A stretch of DNA of 64,000 nt, from NCBI RefSeq assembly GCF_003315635.1, contig NZ_PDCG01000004.1, positions 62,001 to 126,000 on the forward strand, written 5' to 3'. The DNA comes from Bifidobacterium aemilianum (GTDB lineage: Bacteria; Actinomycetota; Actinomycetes; Actinomycetales; Bifidobacteriaceae). Positions 1-9,753 of the stretch are shown here, piece by piece; position 1 is the first letter of the stretch, and each line of letters opens with the position of its first letter. Under the pieces are notes generated by a model that made no database searches, was not told the origin of the DNA, and was given only the letters and a program-made list of their open reading frames with translations. Position numbers and translations under genes: made by a program.

Positions 1-623
1 GACCCATCAGCCTCCTGGCCGCCCTGAACCAACTCGACGGGCAGCATGCGCAGCACCCGCACCTTCTGCACCACCATGTTGATGAACTCGGTGTAGACGA
101 TGTAGAGCTCGCAGACTCCCCCGTCACGTGCCGGCGCCATATAAGCATCCAGCAGGGTCTTGGAGATGGACTCGGCCACGGCCACACCTGGGTGGTCGGT
201 CTCGCCCTCCCAGGTATCAACCACATTGCGGTTGCGGTACTTGTAATAGGAGATCCCCCGGCGGCCGTACACGTAGAGCTGCGGCTGCTTGCCCTTGGCA
301 TCCAACCCGGCCAGCAGGGCCTCGGTCTCGCGGATGATCGACGAGGTGTAGGCACCTGCCATGCCACGGTCCGAAGTCAGGGCGAGGACAGCCACACGGG
401 GGTTGTCCTCGTCGTGCTTCATGACAATAGGATGGTCGATATTGGTATGGGCCACCAGTGCCTGCACGGCATCGAAAATCGCATCGGTGTAGGGCTTCGC
501 ATCCAGGGCCACTGCCCTGGCCTTGGCGATGTGCGAAGACGCAATCATCTCCTGGGCGTTGAAGATCTTCCCCAACGACTGGGTGGAGGCGATTCGTGAT
601 TTCAATGCGAGTTGGGAAGCCAT
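1..623 (-). CDS. atpG: ATP synthase gamma subunit, partial (C-terminus beyond left edge)
   Basis: Central stalk subunit of the F1Fo-ATP synthase, which couples rotation of the c-ring to catalysis in F1. Translation from the ATG at 623 gives MASQLALKSRIASTQS, the typical gamma N-terminal helix. A helical domain follows with the family-like stretch SDRGMAGAYTSSI, and the frame stays open to base 1, so about 207 residues are visible and the stop is missing. It begins three bases after the atpA stop, as expected for the operon order atpA-atpG. The expected atpD and atpC would lie outside the window to the left. Confidence 0.96.
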   Translation of the reverse strand, partial: MASQLALKSRIASTQSLGKIFNAQEMIASSHIAKARAVALDAKPYTDAIFDAVQALVAHTNIDHPIVMKHDEDNPRVAVLALTSDRGMAGAYTSSIIRETEALLAGLDAKGKQPQLYVYGRRGISYYKYRNRNVVDTWEGETDHPGVAVAESISKTLLDAYMAPARDGGVCELYIVYTEFINMVVQKVRVLRMLPVELVQGGQEADG

Positions 624-626
624 GGG

Positions 627-2258
<1,632 letters not shown>

Positions 2259-2312
2259 GATCACTCCTTATTGTTTGTTTGGTTCATTGGTAAGTCTCTA
2301 TGCCCGCTTCGC

Positions 2313-3137
2313 TCAGCCGGAGGTGACCAGCCGGTGCAGCTCCCTCAGCTGTGCCTGGACGGTGTTGTCCGTAACCTCATCACCGGCCTGAATCCTCATG
2401 CCGCCGATCACGCTGGAGTCAACCACCGAGTTGATATGGACCGGGTGCCCCATCTTCTTCGAGTAGACCTGGGTAAGCCTGTCAGTCTGCTCGCCGGAGA
2501 GAGGAGTGGCCGTGGTGACCGTGACCATTGACTGGCCCATATGCCGGGAGAACTTGCCGATCAGCCACTGGATGGTCGACAGGTACCTGCGGTTGCGGAG
2601 GTTGCACGTGGCATGCTCGGCAAGCCGCATGGTGACCCGGTTGAGCGTATTGCCCTTGAGGACACTGTCGATCAGTGCGACACGGGGTGCCGGATCGGAG
2701 CTGTCATCGGAGAGCTGGGCCCGCAGCAGCGGCAGCTTGAGCAGGGCTGAATGCAACTCGGCCAGTTCCAGGGAGACCTGGAGGGTGGAGTCGGAGTCAT
2801 CGGCGTAGTACATCATCGCGTCGACGGCGAAATCCTCCACCGCATTGGCTATGTCGCTGGGCCGGCTCCACTTGCGCTCAATGAGGTCGGAGAGGATCTC
2901 AATGGTGGTGGGATCCGCCTTGCCCTCGAACATGCCCCTGAGCAAACTCAGCTTGTCGTCCAGGGACCTGGACTGGTCTGTGAAGGCATGCTCCAGCTTG
3001 GCGTTGTGGTCCAGCAGGTTGGTGACAGTGAACAGCTCCTGGCCCACTCGCCAGGCGTGCTCACCAGCGCCTTTGAGCTTGGGTGCCAGCATGTCCCGCG
3101 CTGTGCGATCGGCAATGCGCGATGCTTCTCCTCGCAT
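2313..3137 (-). CDS. atpH: ATP synthase F1 delta subunit
   Basis: Peripheral stalk subunit (delta, OSCP homologue) linking F1 to the b subunits. The 274-residue length fits actinobacterial delta subunits, which are longer than the roughly 180 residues of E. coli. The C-terminal part holds the family motif MVTVTTATPLSGEQTDRL followed by a short beta segment (VIGGMRIQAGDEV), diagnostic for the OSCP C-terminal domain. It lies between atpF and atpA with short gaps, consistent with one transcript. Confidence 0.95.
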   Translation of the reverse strand: MRGEASRIADRTARDMLAPKLKGAGEHAWRVGQELFTVTNLLDHNAKLEHAFTDQSRSLDDKLSLLRGMFEGKADPTTIEILSDLIERKWSRPSDIANAVEDFAVDAMMYYADDSDSTLQVSLELAELHSALLKLPLLRAQLSDDSSDPAPRVALIDSVLKGNTLNRVTMRLAEHATCNLRNRRYLSTIQWLIGKFSRHMGQSMVTVTTATPLSGEQTDRLTQVYSKKMGHPVHINSVVDSSVIGGMRIQAGDEVTDNTVQAQLRELHRLVTSG

Positions 3138-3184
3138 CTGTCAGCTCCCTTCCCTATTGCTCCTGCATGCCATGAGTTCCAACC

Positions 3185-3718
3185 TCAGCCCTCATGGGTC
3201 TTCTCGGCCATATCGTCGATCAACTGGTCAAGCACCTTGGACTGCGTATCCTCGTCCTCCAGCTTGGCTCCCAGGATCTTGCCAGCCAGAGCCGCAGCCA
3301 GCGAACCCACATCCCCCTTGAGGGAGACCATGGCCTGCTGCTGCTGGGATTCAATGGACCGTTGGGCGGTGGCGGTGATCTGAGCCGCCTCACCCTCGGC
3401 ACGGGTCCTGGCATCCGAGATGATGCGGGAGGCCTCGGACCGGGCGTCATCCCGAATCTTGGAAGCGTCCACCCGGGCCTGGCTCAACTGGTCCTCATAC
3501 TTCTTCTTGGCCTGGTCGGCCGACTCCTGGGCTTCCTTGGCCTTCTTGATGCCCCCCTCGATCTTGGCGGAACGCTCGTCAAAGATCGACTGGAACTTCG
3601 GCAGGAAGAACTTATAGAAGAAGCATCCGAGGATGACGAGAATGATCAGTGACCAGACGATATCGTAGGTCTCGGGGATGAAGAGCTTAATGCCCCCGTT
3701 CGCCGCTAGCGGCTCCAT
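3185..3718 (-). CDS. atpF: ATP synthase Fo b subunit
   Basis: Membrane-anchored peripheral stalk subunit. The 177-residue product has a short N-terminus, one membrane helix (YDIVWSLIILVILGCFFYKF, residues about 20-40) and a long charged helical stalk rich in Ala, Glu, Lys and Gln. The longer open frame begins eight codons upstream, but the ribosome binding site GGAAAGGAGA is placed correctly only for the ATG at 3718, giving MEPLAANGG. Its position between atpE and atpH is the standard operon order. Confidence 0.95.
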   Translation of the reverse strand: MEPLAANGGIKLFIPETYDIVWSLIILVILGCFFYKFFLPKFQSIFDERSAKIEGGIKKAKEAQESADQAKKKYEDQLSQARVDASKIRDDARSEASRIISDARTRAEGEAAQITATAQRSIESQQQQAMVSLKGDVGSLAAALAGKILGAKLEDEDTQSKVLDQLIDDMAEKTHEG

Positions 3719-3808
3719 GGGTGTCTCCTTTCCTTCTCGCACACCATCAGCGCCCCCCAGGGTGCCGAAACGGTGTTCTTACCTCTAGAAATCAATCGAA
3801 TCAGCTGC

Positions 3809-4117
<309 letters not shown>

Positions 4118-4130
4118 TTAAGCCCTGGGA

Positions 4131-4940
4131 TTAGTCTTCCTCGGGGAAGCTTTGGTTGATGTAGACGGTGCTGAGGATGGCGAAGATGTATGCCTGCAGT
4201 GCCGCGACGAACATTTCGAACGCCGTCAGGGCAAAGCCCAGGCCGAACCAGCTCACACCGGCCAGGGCCAGCCACTTGTTGCTGACCACGATGATGTAGT
4301 ACTGGGCGAAGGCTAGGCTGACCGCCACCAGCAGATGGCCTGCGACCATGTTGGCGAAGAGTCGGATGGTCAAGGAGACCGGCTTGATGACCAGGAGCTC
4401 CAGGAACTGGATGGGCGTCAGGATGATGTAGAGCGGCCAGGGGACACCTGCGGGAAAGAGCTCCTGCTTGAGGTAGGGCCACAGTCCCTGCTCCCGGATG
4501 CCCGTCACCAGATACTGGGCCAGGGTCCAGAGGGCAAAGACCAGGGGCATGGTGATGGTGGCCGTCGCCGCGATGTTCATTCCAGGAATCACACCGCAAA
4601 GGTTGAAGACCAGCACCGTCAGGAAGATGGTGGTGATCATGGGCACATAGCGCCTGCCCCGCAGCTCCCCCATGACCTGGTAGACCACGGAATCCCGGAC
4701 GAAGTCAAGCACCCATTCCACGGCTCCCTGCCAACGGGAGGGAATGAGCTTGGCCCGTGAGGCGGTGATGCCCAGGACCAGAAGAATGATGACCATGGCC
4801 AGGAGCCGCACGAAGATGATGCGGTTGATGGCGAAGGGGGTGCCCTGGAAGAGAATGGGGTCAGGCAGGAAGTCGCGTATTGAAGGGAGTTCCGGGCCGT
4901 TCTCAGCCGCCACTAGTACCGCGCCGCTTGGTTGAACCAT
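4131..4940 (-). CDS. atpB: ATP synthase Fo a subunit
   Basis: Stator channel subunit with several membrane helices. The key Arg is in SLTIRLFANMVAGH. The open frame extends 20 codons further upstream (Met at 5000), but AGGAGG lies five bases before the ATG at 4940 (MVQPSGAVLV), so a 269-residue protein is preferred. An upstream ATG in good context cannot be fully excluded. It is the first gene of the minus-strand atp operon. No atpI gene precedes it in the window. Confidence 0.94.
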   Translation of the reverse strand: MVQPSGAVLVAAENGPELPSIRDFLPDPILFQGTPFAINRIIFVRLLAMVIILLVLGITASRAKLIPSRWQGAVEWVLDFVRDSVVYQVMGELRGRRYVPMITTIFLTVLVFNLCGVIPGMNIAATATITMPLVFALWTLAQYLVTGIREQGLWPYLKQELFPAGVPWPLYIILTPIQFLELLVIKPVSLTIRLFANMVAGHLLVAVSLAFAQYYIIVVSNKWLALAGVSWFGLGFALTAFEMFVAALQAYIFAILSTVYINQSFPEED

Positions 4941-5410
4941 CCACGCCTCCTGATCATGCTTCAGATGCCAGTCTATCCCACCCATGACCTCCATGGGCAC
5001 GATGCTTCACTATCCTATCAATGTTGCGGTATCAGCTGCAGCACTGTGACTTAGGGGTCTGCCAAGACGGCCACGCCAGAGCCGGTTGGCTTTCGACTCC
5101 GAACAGCCGAGAAAGATTTTACGACTACCGAGTGCTGTGATGTAAGTCACGCTCAAAAACCGTACAGGAGAAGGATTCCACGGCGATTCTTCAGGCCTCA
5201 AATAGACACTTTACACAATTTTGTGCAGCTTTCTATACAGTATGCCGGAACTGTCTACTGAAGTTGGATGAACAAAGACGGGAAAGCGGACAAGTGGGAA
5301 CTCAAGAATCTTGGTGACCATGGTGTGCACTTGGAGCTGCGAGGATAAGTACATGCAGCCGTCATGGATATTGAACTGGGTGAAAAGCTTGCTGGGGCTG
5401 GAGATGAAGG
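4941..5410. other. Intergenic region upstream of the atp operon
   Basis: 470 bases between the atpB start and the metA stop. The open frames here are short and have no recognisable product. It must hold the promoter of the atp operon and the end of the metA transcript. The only specific element noticed is the CRP/GlxR-like palindrome listed separately. Confidence 0.6.
5136..5151. promoter_or_regulatory. CRP/GlxR-like palindrome upstream of atpB
   Basis: TGTGATGTAAGTCACG matches the cAMP-receptor-type consensus TGTGA-N6-TCACA at nine of ten defined positions. It lies about 195 bases upstream of the atpB start. In corynebacteria, GlxR-type regulators are known to control respiratory and ATP synthase genes. 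Whether this organism has such a regulator cannot be seen here. Confidence 0.35.
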
Positions 5411-6511
5411 TCAACCGACGTTCGTCGGGTCCAGAGGCTGCGAGGCCAGCGAGCTCGGCCAGCCTCCGCAGTTCTCAACGGGCGGAACCAGGCCGTAGCC
5501 GTCAGCCCGCAGGGGCCTGAAGCCATCCGACCTGGGGTTGTCTGGGTCATGACGGATGGAGCGGTCGGTGCCCAAGCGCCCCTCGGCCCGCAGCCCCGGC
5601 ACCTCGGCCAGGTCGTAGGGCGTGGTCTGGTAGACCCAGTTGAGCCAGTTGCGCCAGAGCAGGTTGGCGTGGGCCCGCCAGGAAAACAGGGGCTCCAGGG
5701 TCGGGTCATCATGGGGGAAGTAGTTCTTGGGGAGGGGAACATTGGCCAGTCCCCTTGCCTGGTCACGCCGGTACTCCTCGGCTATGGTGGTCTTGCCGTA
5801 TTCCCAGTGCCCCAAGGCGAAGACCTCGGAGAAGTCGCGGGTGGCGATCAGTCCCGGGCCGGCTTGCGGCCCCCAGGTGAGCACCTGCAGGCGGGGGTCG
5901 GCGGCCAGGTCCTTCTCACTGACCCCTGCCATGCGCGAGTGGGGCTGGAGGCTCACCTCGTCGAAGCCGTTGGTCAAAAAGCAATACTCGTCCTGGAGGA
6001 ACTGGGGGAAAACGCCGAAGACCTTCTGTGGCAGGTCCACCTTGCGCACCCCGTAGCGGTAGTTGAGGGCGGCCATGGCGCCCCAGCACAGGTACATGGT
6101 GGAGAAGACGTGGGAGGAGGCCCAGTCCAGAATGGTTTTGAGCTCCTGCCAGTAGTCGACTTGCTCGAAGGGCAAGTGCTCCACCGGGGCGCCAGTGACC
6201 ACCAGACCGTCGTAGTTGTTGTCCTGGAAGGCGTCAAGGGTCTCGTAGAACTTGACCAGGTGATCGGATGCCACGTGTGTTGACTTGTGACTGGAGACCT
6301 TCATGAAGTCGATCTCGACCTGCAGGGGCGACTTGGATATGAGCCGGAGCAGCTGGGTCTCGGTCTCGATCTTCTTGGGCATGAGATTCAAGATCACCAG
6401 TTTGAGCGGGCGGATGCTCTGCCGCTCCGCTTCAGGGCGCTCAAGGGCGAAGATCCGCTCCGAATCGAGGATCGCCCGCGCCGGCAGGCCACTGGGGATA
6501 TTGATAGGCAT
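5411..6511 (-). CDS. metA: Homoserine O-acyltransferase, predicted acetyl-CoA type
   Basis: First committed step of methionine synthesis: acylation of L-homoserine. The 366-residue protein aligns without gaps to the E. coli MetA fold through the catalytic residues: Cys142 in YLCWGA, and His235 and Glu237 in GHWEY. Position 111 is Glu (GAPVEHLPF), the residue associated with acetyl-CoA use; E. coli MetA, a succinyltransferase, has Gly there. The start MPINIPSGLP matches the family start. The GAGG upstream is almost touching the ATG and a TACTAT box lies just upstream, so a very short leader is possible. Confidence 0.95.
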   Translation of the reverse strand: MPINIPSGLPARAILDSERIFALERPEAERQSIRPLKLVILNLMPKKIETETQLLRLISKSPLQVEIDFMKVSSHKSTHVASDHLVKFYETLDAFQDNNYDGLVVTGAPVEHLPFEQVDYWQELKTILDWASSHVFSTMYLCWGAMAALNYRYGVRKVDLPQKVFGVFPQFLQDEYCFLTNGFDEVSLQPHSRMAGVSEKDLAADPRLQVLTWGPQAGPGLIATRDFSEVFALGHWEYGKTTIAEEYRRDQARGLANVPLPKNYFPHDDPTLEPLFSWRAHANLLWRNWLNWVYQTTPYDLAEVPGLRAEGRLGTDRSIRHDPDNPRSDGFRPLRADGYGLVPPVENCGGWPSSLASQPLDPTNVG

Positions 6512-6710
6512 ACCTCATAGTATGGCTCAGTTTGAGGGCGGATGTCGCCCCGATTCGATCACTGGGTATTAAGATTACCTATAAGGCGTTCAATCCCCCT
6601 CCGGGCCGTTGAAGACCTCCTCCGCGAATCCTCTCTGAGAAAAACTCGCCGGAAACTTGACTTTCTGTCGCTGACCTTTAAGGTAGGTAGAGCTGCTGCA
6701 AGGCAGCCGA

Positions 6711-6784
6711 CGCGGGGTGGAGCAGCTCGGTAGCTCGCTGGGCTCATAACCCAGAGGTCACAGGTTCAAATCCTGCCCCCGCTA
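6711..6784 (+). tRNA. tRNA-Met (CAT), initiator type
   Basis: A 74-base cloverleaf. The acceptor stem is GCGGGG/CCCCGC with an unpaired C1-T72 position. The anticodon arm is GGG-CTCATAA-CCC with three G-C pairs, the hallmark of initiator tRNA. The T-loop is TTCAAAT and the discriminator base is A. CCA is not encoded. It stands alone on the plus strand, followed directly by a terminator hairpin. Confidence 0.95.
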
Positions 6785-6789
6785 CTGAA

Positions 6790-6825
6790 AAGCCCGGAAT
6801 CACAACGATTCCGGGCTTCTGTTTT
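6790..6825 (+). terminator. Terminator after the initiator tRNA
   Basis: A 12-bp stem AAGCCCGGAATC / GATTCCGGGCTT with a 5-base loop, followed by CTGTTTT. It begins six bases after the tRNA 3' end, so it terminates the tRNA transcript. Confidence 0.9.
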
Positions 6826-7145
6826 CCTGTAATGCTGGGTTATAGGGTTATACGCCATATTGTGTGTCCGTCAGTCTGTGGTGATGGCGTACTTTACCGG
6901 ACCCGAGGCCTCGATAAAAGGCACGGTCGCGCTTGACCCTGCCGCCCTTGCCCACACGGATGTGAGCTGCCCAGGTTCACATAGGCCTTCATGGTAAAGC
7001 CCCGCCACGGCCTCACCCGTACACTCAAACGGGTACATCAAACCGGGAAACCAGCGACTTGCGCTTATGGCCTGAACCGGGGCATAGTGGAAGGTGTCAC
7101 CCTCATATACACTTGCGGCAACAGCTGGCGAGAGGAGCGAGAGAT
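6826..7145. other. Intergenic region after the tRNA terminator
   Basis: 320 bases with no gene I can support. A 95-codon minus-strand frame (6871-7158) exists, but it lacks a ribosome binding site and resembles no family I know. Confidence 0.4.
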
Positions 7146-7328
7146 ATGAGCTACACATCGGAGCACGGTCTGGCCATCAGTTCGGACGAGGCGTTCAACA
7201 ACTTCATTGAGGGCATCGAGCAGGGCACAGCCTACACGTTCACACCCGGATTCAAGAGTTCTCTGGTCTTGAACGACCAGCAGCTTGAGGCTCGTTTGCA
7301 AGAGATGTCACAGGACTCCAACCAGTAA
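7146..7328 (+). CDS. Small protein of unknown function (60 aa)
   Basis: An acidic 60-residue frame starting MSYTSEHGLAISSDEAFNN, preceded by AGGAG eight bases before the ATG. No domain, signal or membrane segment is visible. The following 400 bases are lower in GC than the surroundings and hold a probable gene remnant, so this frame may belong to an acquired or decaying patch. The ribosome binding site is the main reason to keep it. Confidence 0.4.
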   Translation: MSYTSEHGLAISSDEAFNNFIEGIEQGTAYTFTPGFKSSLVLNDQQLEARLQEMSQDSNQ

Positions 7329-7456
7329 AGGCAAATGCAGCGACGGCTGGTTGTCTCAACGATCGCCAGGAACACCAAGGTCAATCATGCTTACCTATCA
7401 CCACGCCCTACCAGCTCCTGCATACGGACACCAAATCAACCCAATATAAGCAGGAA

Positions 7457-7720
7457 GTGCTGGAATCCCTGCCGCAATCCCATACGAAATCGGATTCGGT
7501 CAACACATCCTGGCAGGAGCATATTGACCGGTCAGAGGAATACCAGGAAAGTAAGACCTACCTCATCACGGCGAACAACAATGGTACTAAGCCTTGGCAT
7601 ATGGTGGCCTACTTCGCCATCTGCCTGAACACCTTGAACACAAGCAACCTATCTGGCAAGCAGTGCAAGAAGCTCGACATCATCAACTGCCCCTCGCTCC
7701 AAACCGAAACATGCCCATGA
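7457..7720 (+). pseudogene. Possible remnant of a GNAT-like acetyltransferase
   Basis: The frame stays open from well upstream of 7457 but has no convincing start. The segment SKTYLITANNNG, followed by AYFAICLNTL and GKQCKKLD, resembles the N-terminal half of GNAT-like proteins common in phages and mobile DNA of Firmicutes (YLI...AYFxLxLK...KKLD). The C-terminal acetyl-CoA-binding part is missing because the frame ends at 7720, overlapping the next gene. A truncated pseudogene is the best reading. The family match is from memory. Confidence 0.35.
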
Positions 7721-8508
7721 CCACCACCAAGCCAGAACATCACGCCATGAGGCCTTCACAAGGCCGGTACCTGCGCCGACGCATCGCGGTGGCATTCGCT
7801 GTGATGGTGGTCCTGCTCCTGTCAGCCCTGCTGGCCGCCCGCCTCATCGACCGAGTTCGGGTTGACCGCCCAAGCGAAGCGGCGACCTCCAAGCAAGCGG
7901 ACTCACCAAAGATGGCCGACCGCGCCCCCAAGCTCATCAGTCCCGTGGACTACAACCACAACGGCGTGGATGACTATTCGGACATCGTCGCGGGGACCCG
8001 GCAGGATGCCGAACATCACCCCCATTATGACAGCGGCTACTATCAGGGCGGCTACCCTCCGGCCGACCGCGGAGCCTGCACCGACCTGGTCTGGCCGTCC
8101 TTGCGCACAGCCGGCTACGATCTGAAGGCGATGGTCGATGCCGACATCGCCAGCCACCCTGATGCCTATTCGGCCGCAATCAGCCGGCCCGACCCAAACA
8201 TAGACTTTCGCAGGGCCAGCGTGCTGGGCATATTCCTTGGCCGCTACGGGCAGACCCTGACCAATGACACGGCCGACCATGACCAGTGGGGCCAGGCAGA
8301 CCTGGTGGTATTCGACAATGGCTGGCATATCGGGGTGGTGTCGGACCGCCGAGACCAGTCAGGCGTCCCCCTCCTCCTGCACAACATGGGGCAGAAGGAA
8401 CGGGAAAACGACTACTTGAACAGTCCCAAACGCCGGCCGATCACCGGTCACTACCGGTTCGACGCGTCCAAGGTGCCTGCGGACGTGCTCAAAGCCTGGA
8501 CGAGCTGA
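7711..8508 (+). CDS. DUF1287 family secreted or membrane-anchored protein
   Basis: After a short basic N-terminus there is one hydrophobic helix (about residues 20-45 from the 7711 start). The conserved DUF1287 body follows: AEHHPHYDSGYYQGGYPP, RGACTDLVWP, AGYDLKAMVDADI, RPDPNIDFRR and DNGWHIGVVSDRR. The Cys and His residues in these motifs recall an NlpC/P60-like papain fold, suggesting a cell-wall or peptide amidase role by inference. No good ribosome binding site marks the start; 7747 (MRPSQG) is an alternative and the longer frame from 7594 is unlikely. Confidence 0.85.
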   Translation: MPMTTTKPEHHAMRPSQGRYLRRRIAVAFAVMVVLLLSALLAARLIDRVRVDRPSEAATSKQADSPKMADRAPKLISPVDYNHNGVDDYSDIVAGTRQDAEHHPHYDSGYYQGGYPPADRGACTDLVWPSLRTAGYDLKAMVDADIASHPDAYSAAISRPDPNIDFRRASVLGIFLGRYGQTLTNDTADHDQWGQADLVVFDNGWHIGVVSDRRDQSGVPLLLHNMGQKERENDYLNSPKRRPITGHYRFDASKVPADVLKAWTS

Positions 8509-8525
8509 GTGGTCACCCTCAGCTC
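8502..8525 (+). terminator. Hairpin overlapping the DUF1287 stop codon
   Basis: A perfect 8-bp stem GAGCTGAG / CTCAGCTC with an 8-base loop covers the TGA stop. Only TT follows, so it is a weak intrinsic terminator at best. Confidence 0.4.
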
Positions 8526-8648
8526 TTCGCCGTTGCCAGCGGCAAGCGTACGGCGCCCGGAATGCTGTTGGCGCTTACCGGCAACCCCACTGGAGCCTTA
8601 TCCGTGACGGAAGCGGGCAGAACCATGGGAGCGCCTGGCGACCGGAAC

Positions 8649-9530
8649 TCATTGCGCCAGACTTTCACGCAGTATGCTCAGGTAGGCCCGGGCCAGCGGA
8701 GAGAAGTGACGGTCGGATTTCCAGACCAGGTTCATATGCGAGACCAGACGGGGTTCCAGGGGCCGGAAGATCAGATCGGAGTCACCGGATGCGTTGATGA
8801 TCCCATCCAGGCAGAGCGCGTACCCGCAGCCTTCGGAGACGAACAGCGAAGCGTTGAAGAGCAGATTGTAGCTGCCGACGATGTGCAAGTCCTCACGGGC
8901 CAGCTCGCCCCACCTGCTGAACTCCCTGTCGAAGCGAGTTTGCGCGGACACCAGCAGGGGCAGCTGCCGCAAATCCTCGGCCGACACATTGGGCTGCTTG
9001 GCCAGCTCGCAGTCCTTGGGCATCAGCAGGCCCCAACGGTCACCGGTTGGCAGGGGAATATAGGAGTAGCGGGTGGTGTCGGTCGGCTCAAAGAGGAGGC
9101 CAAAGTCAAGGAGTCCCGCCTCCAGCTGATAGGTGACCGCCTCGCCGTTGCCACTGAAGAGCTGGACATTGGCCTTGGGATAACGCTCGATCATCGCCTT
9201 GGCCGCCCGGGCCAGAAGACGCACGCCATCCGACTCGCCGGCACCTATGTACACCGTGCCGCCGATGGTCTGTTCCATACCAGAGAGTTCCGCCTCGGTT
9301 CGATCAGCCAGGAGCACAATCTCACGGGCCCGGTCACGAAGGAGGACGCCGGCCGGTGTCAGGGTGATGGACCGACTCCCCCGCTCGAAGAGCTTGTGAC
9401 CAAGGCTTGTCTCCAACTCTTTGATCTGCCGGGACAGGGAGGGCTGGGCGATGTTCAGATACTGGGCCGCACCGGAAATGCTGCCTTCTTCGACTATTGC
9501 CAGGAAATACCGCAGCACCCGCAGATTCAT
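8649..9530 (-). CDS. LysR-family transcriptional regulator
   Basis: A 293-residue regulator with an N-terminal winged helix-turn-helix (LRYFLAIVEEGSISGAAQYL, then QPSLSRQIKELE) and a C-terminal effector-binding domain. The frame is open another 24 codons upstream, but AGGAG six bases before the ATG at 9530 fixes MNLRVLRYF as the start. It is divergent from the dehydrogenase gene at 9754, the arrangement typical for a LysR protein controlling its neighbour. The effector is unknown. Confidence 0.93.
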   Translation of the reverse strand: MNLRVLRYFLAIVEEGSISGAAQYLNIAQPSLSRQIKELETSLGHKLFERGSRSITLTPAGVLLRDRAREIVLLADRTEAELSGMEQTIGGTVYIGAGESDGVRLLARAAKAMIERYPKANVQLFSGNGEAVTYQLEAGLLDFGLLFEPTDTTRYSYIPLPTGDRWGLLMPKDCELAKQPNVSAEDLRQLPLLVSAQTRFDREFSRWGELAREDLHIVGSYNLLFNASLFVSEGCGYALCLDGIINASGDSDLIFRPLEPRLVSHMNLVWKSDRHFSPLARAYLSILRESLAQ

Positions 9531-9614
9531 ACCCCGCTCCTTGAGTAACCGATGCGCTGAGGATACGCGCACCATTCGGGTCAACATATGCCTTTGAGAC
9601 ATACCTTTTCATGT

Positions 9615-9676
9615 TATACAGGCATTTGAGATGGATGGTTGAAGTTCATAGACTTAACTTTCCAGGCTATACAGGC
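9615..9676. promoter_or_regulatory. Pair of direct repeats in the LysR/dehydrogenase intergenic region
   Basis: TATACAGGC occurs at 9615-9623 and again at 9668-9676, both followed by a TTTG-like tail. The copies are 53 bases apart, about five helical turns, between divergent starts. They are candidate regulator sites or -10 regions. Confidence 0.35.
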
Positions 9677-9753
9677 TTTGCGGCAGTTGGCACACCACCA
9701 GCACAGGCCGCTGGAGGCAGCATGGCTCCAGCGAGAAAGAACGGGTGAGCATC

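Noticed and set aside
6871..7158. A 95-codon minus-strand frame with a signal-peptide-like start
   Set aside because: No ribosome binding site, overlaps the start of the better supported small plus-strand ORF, and resembles no family.
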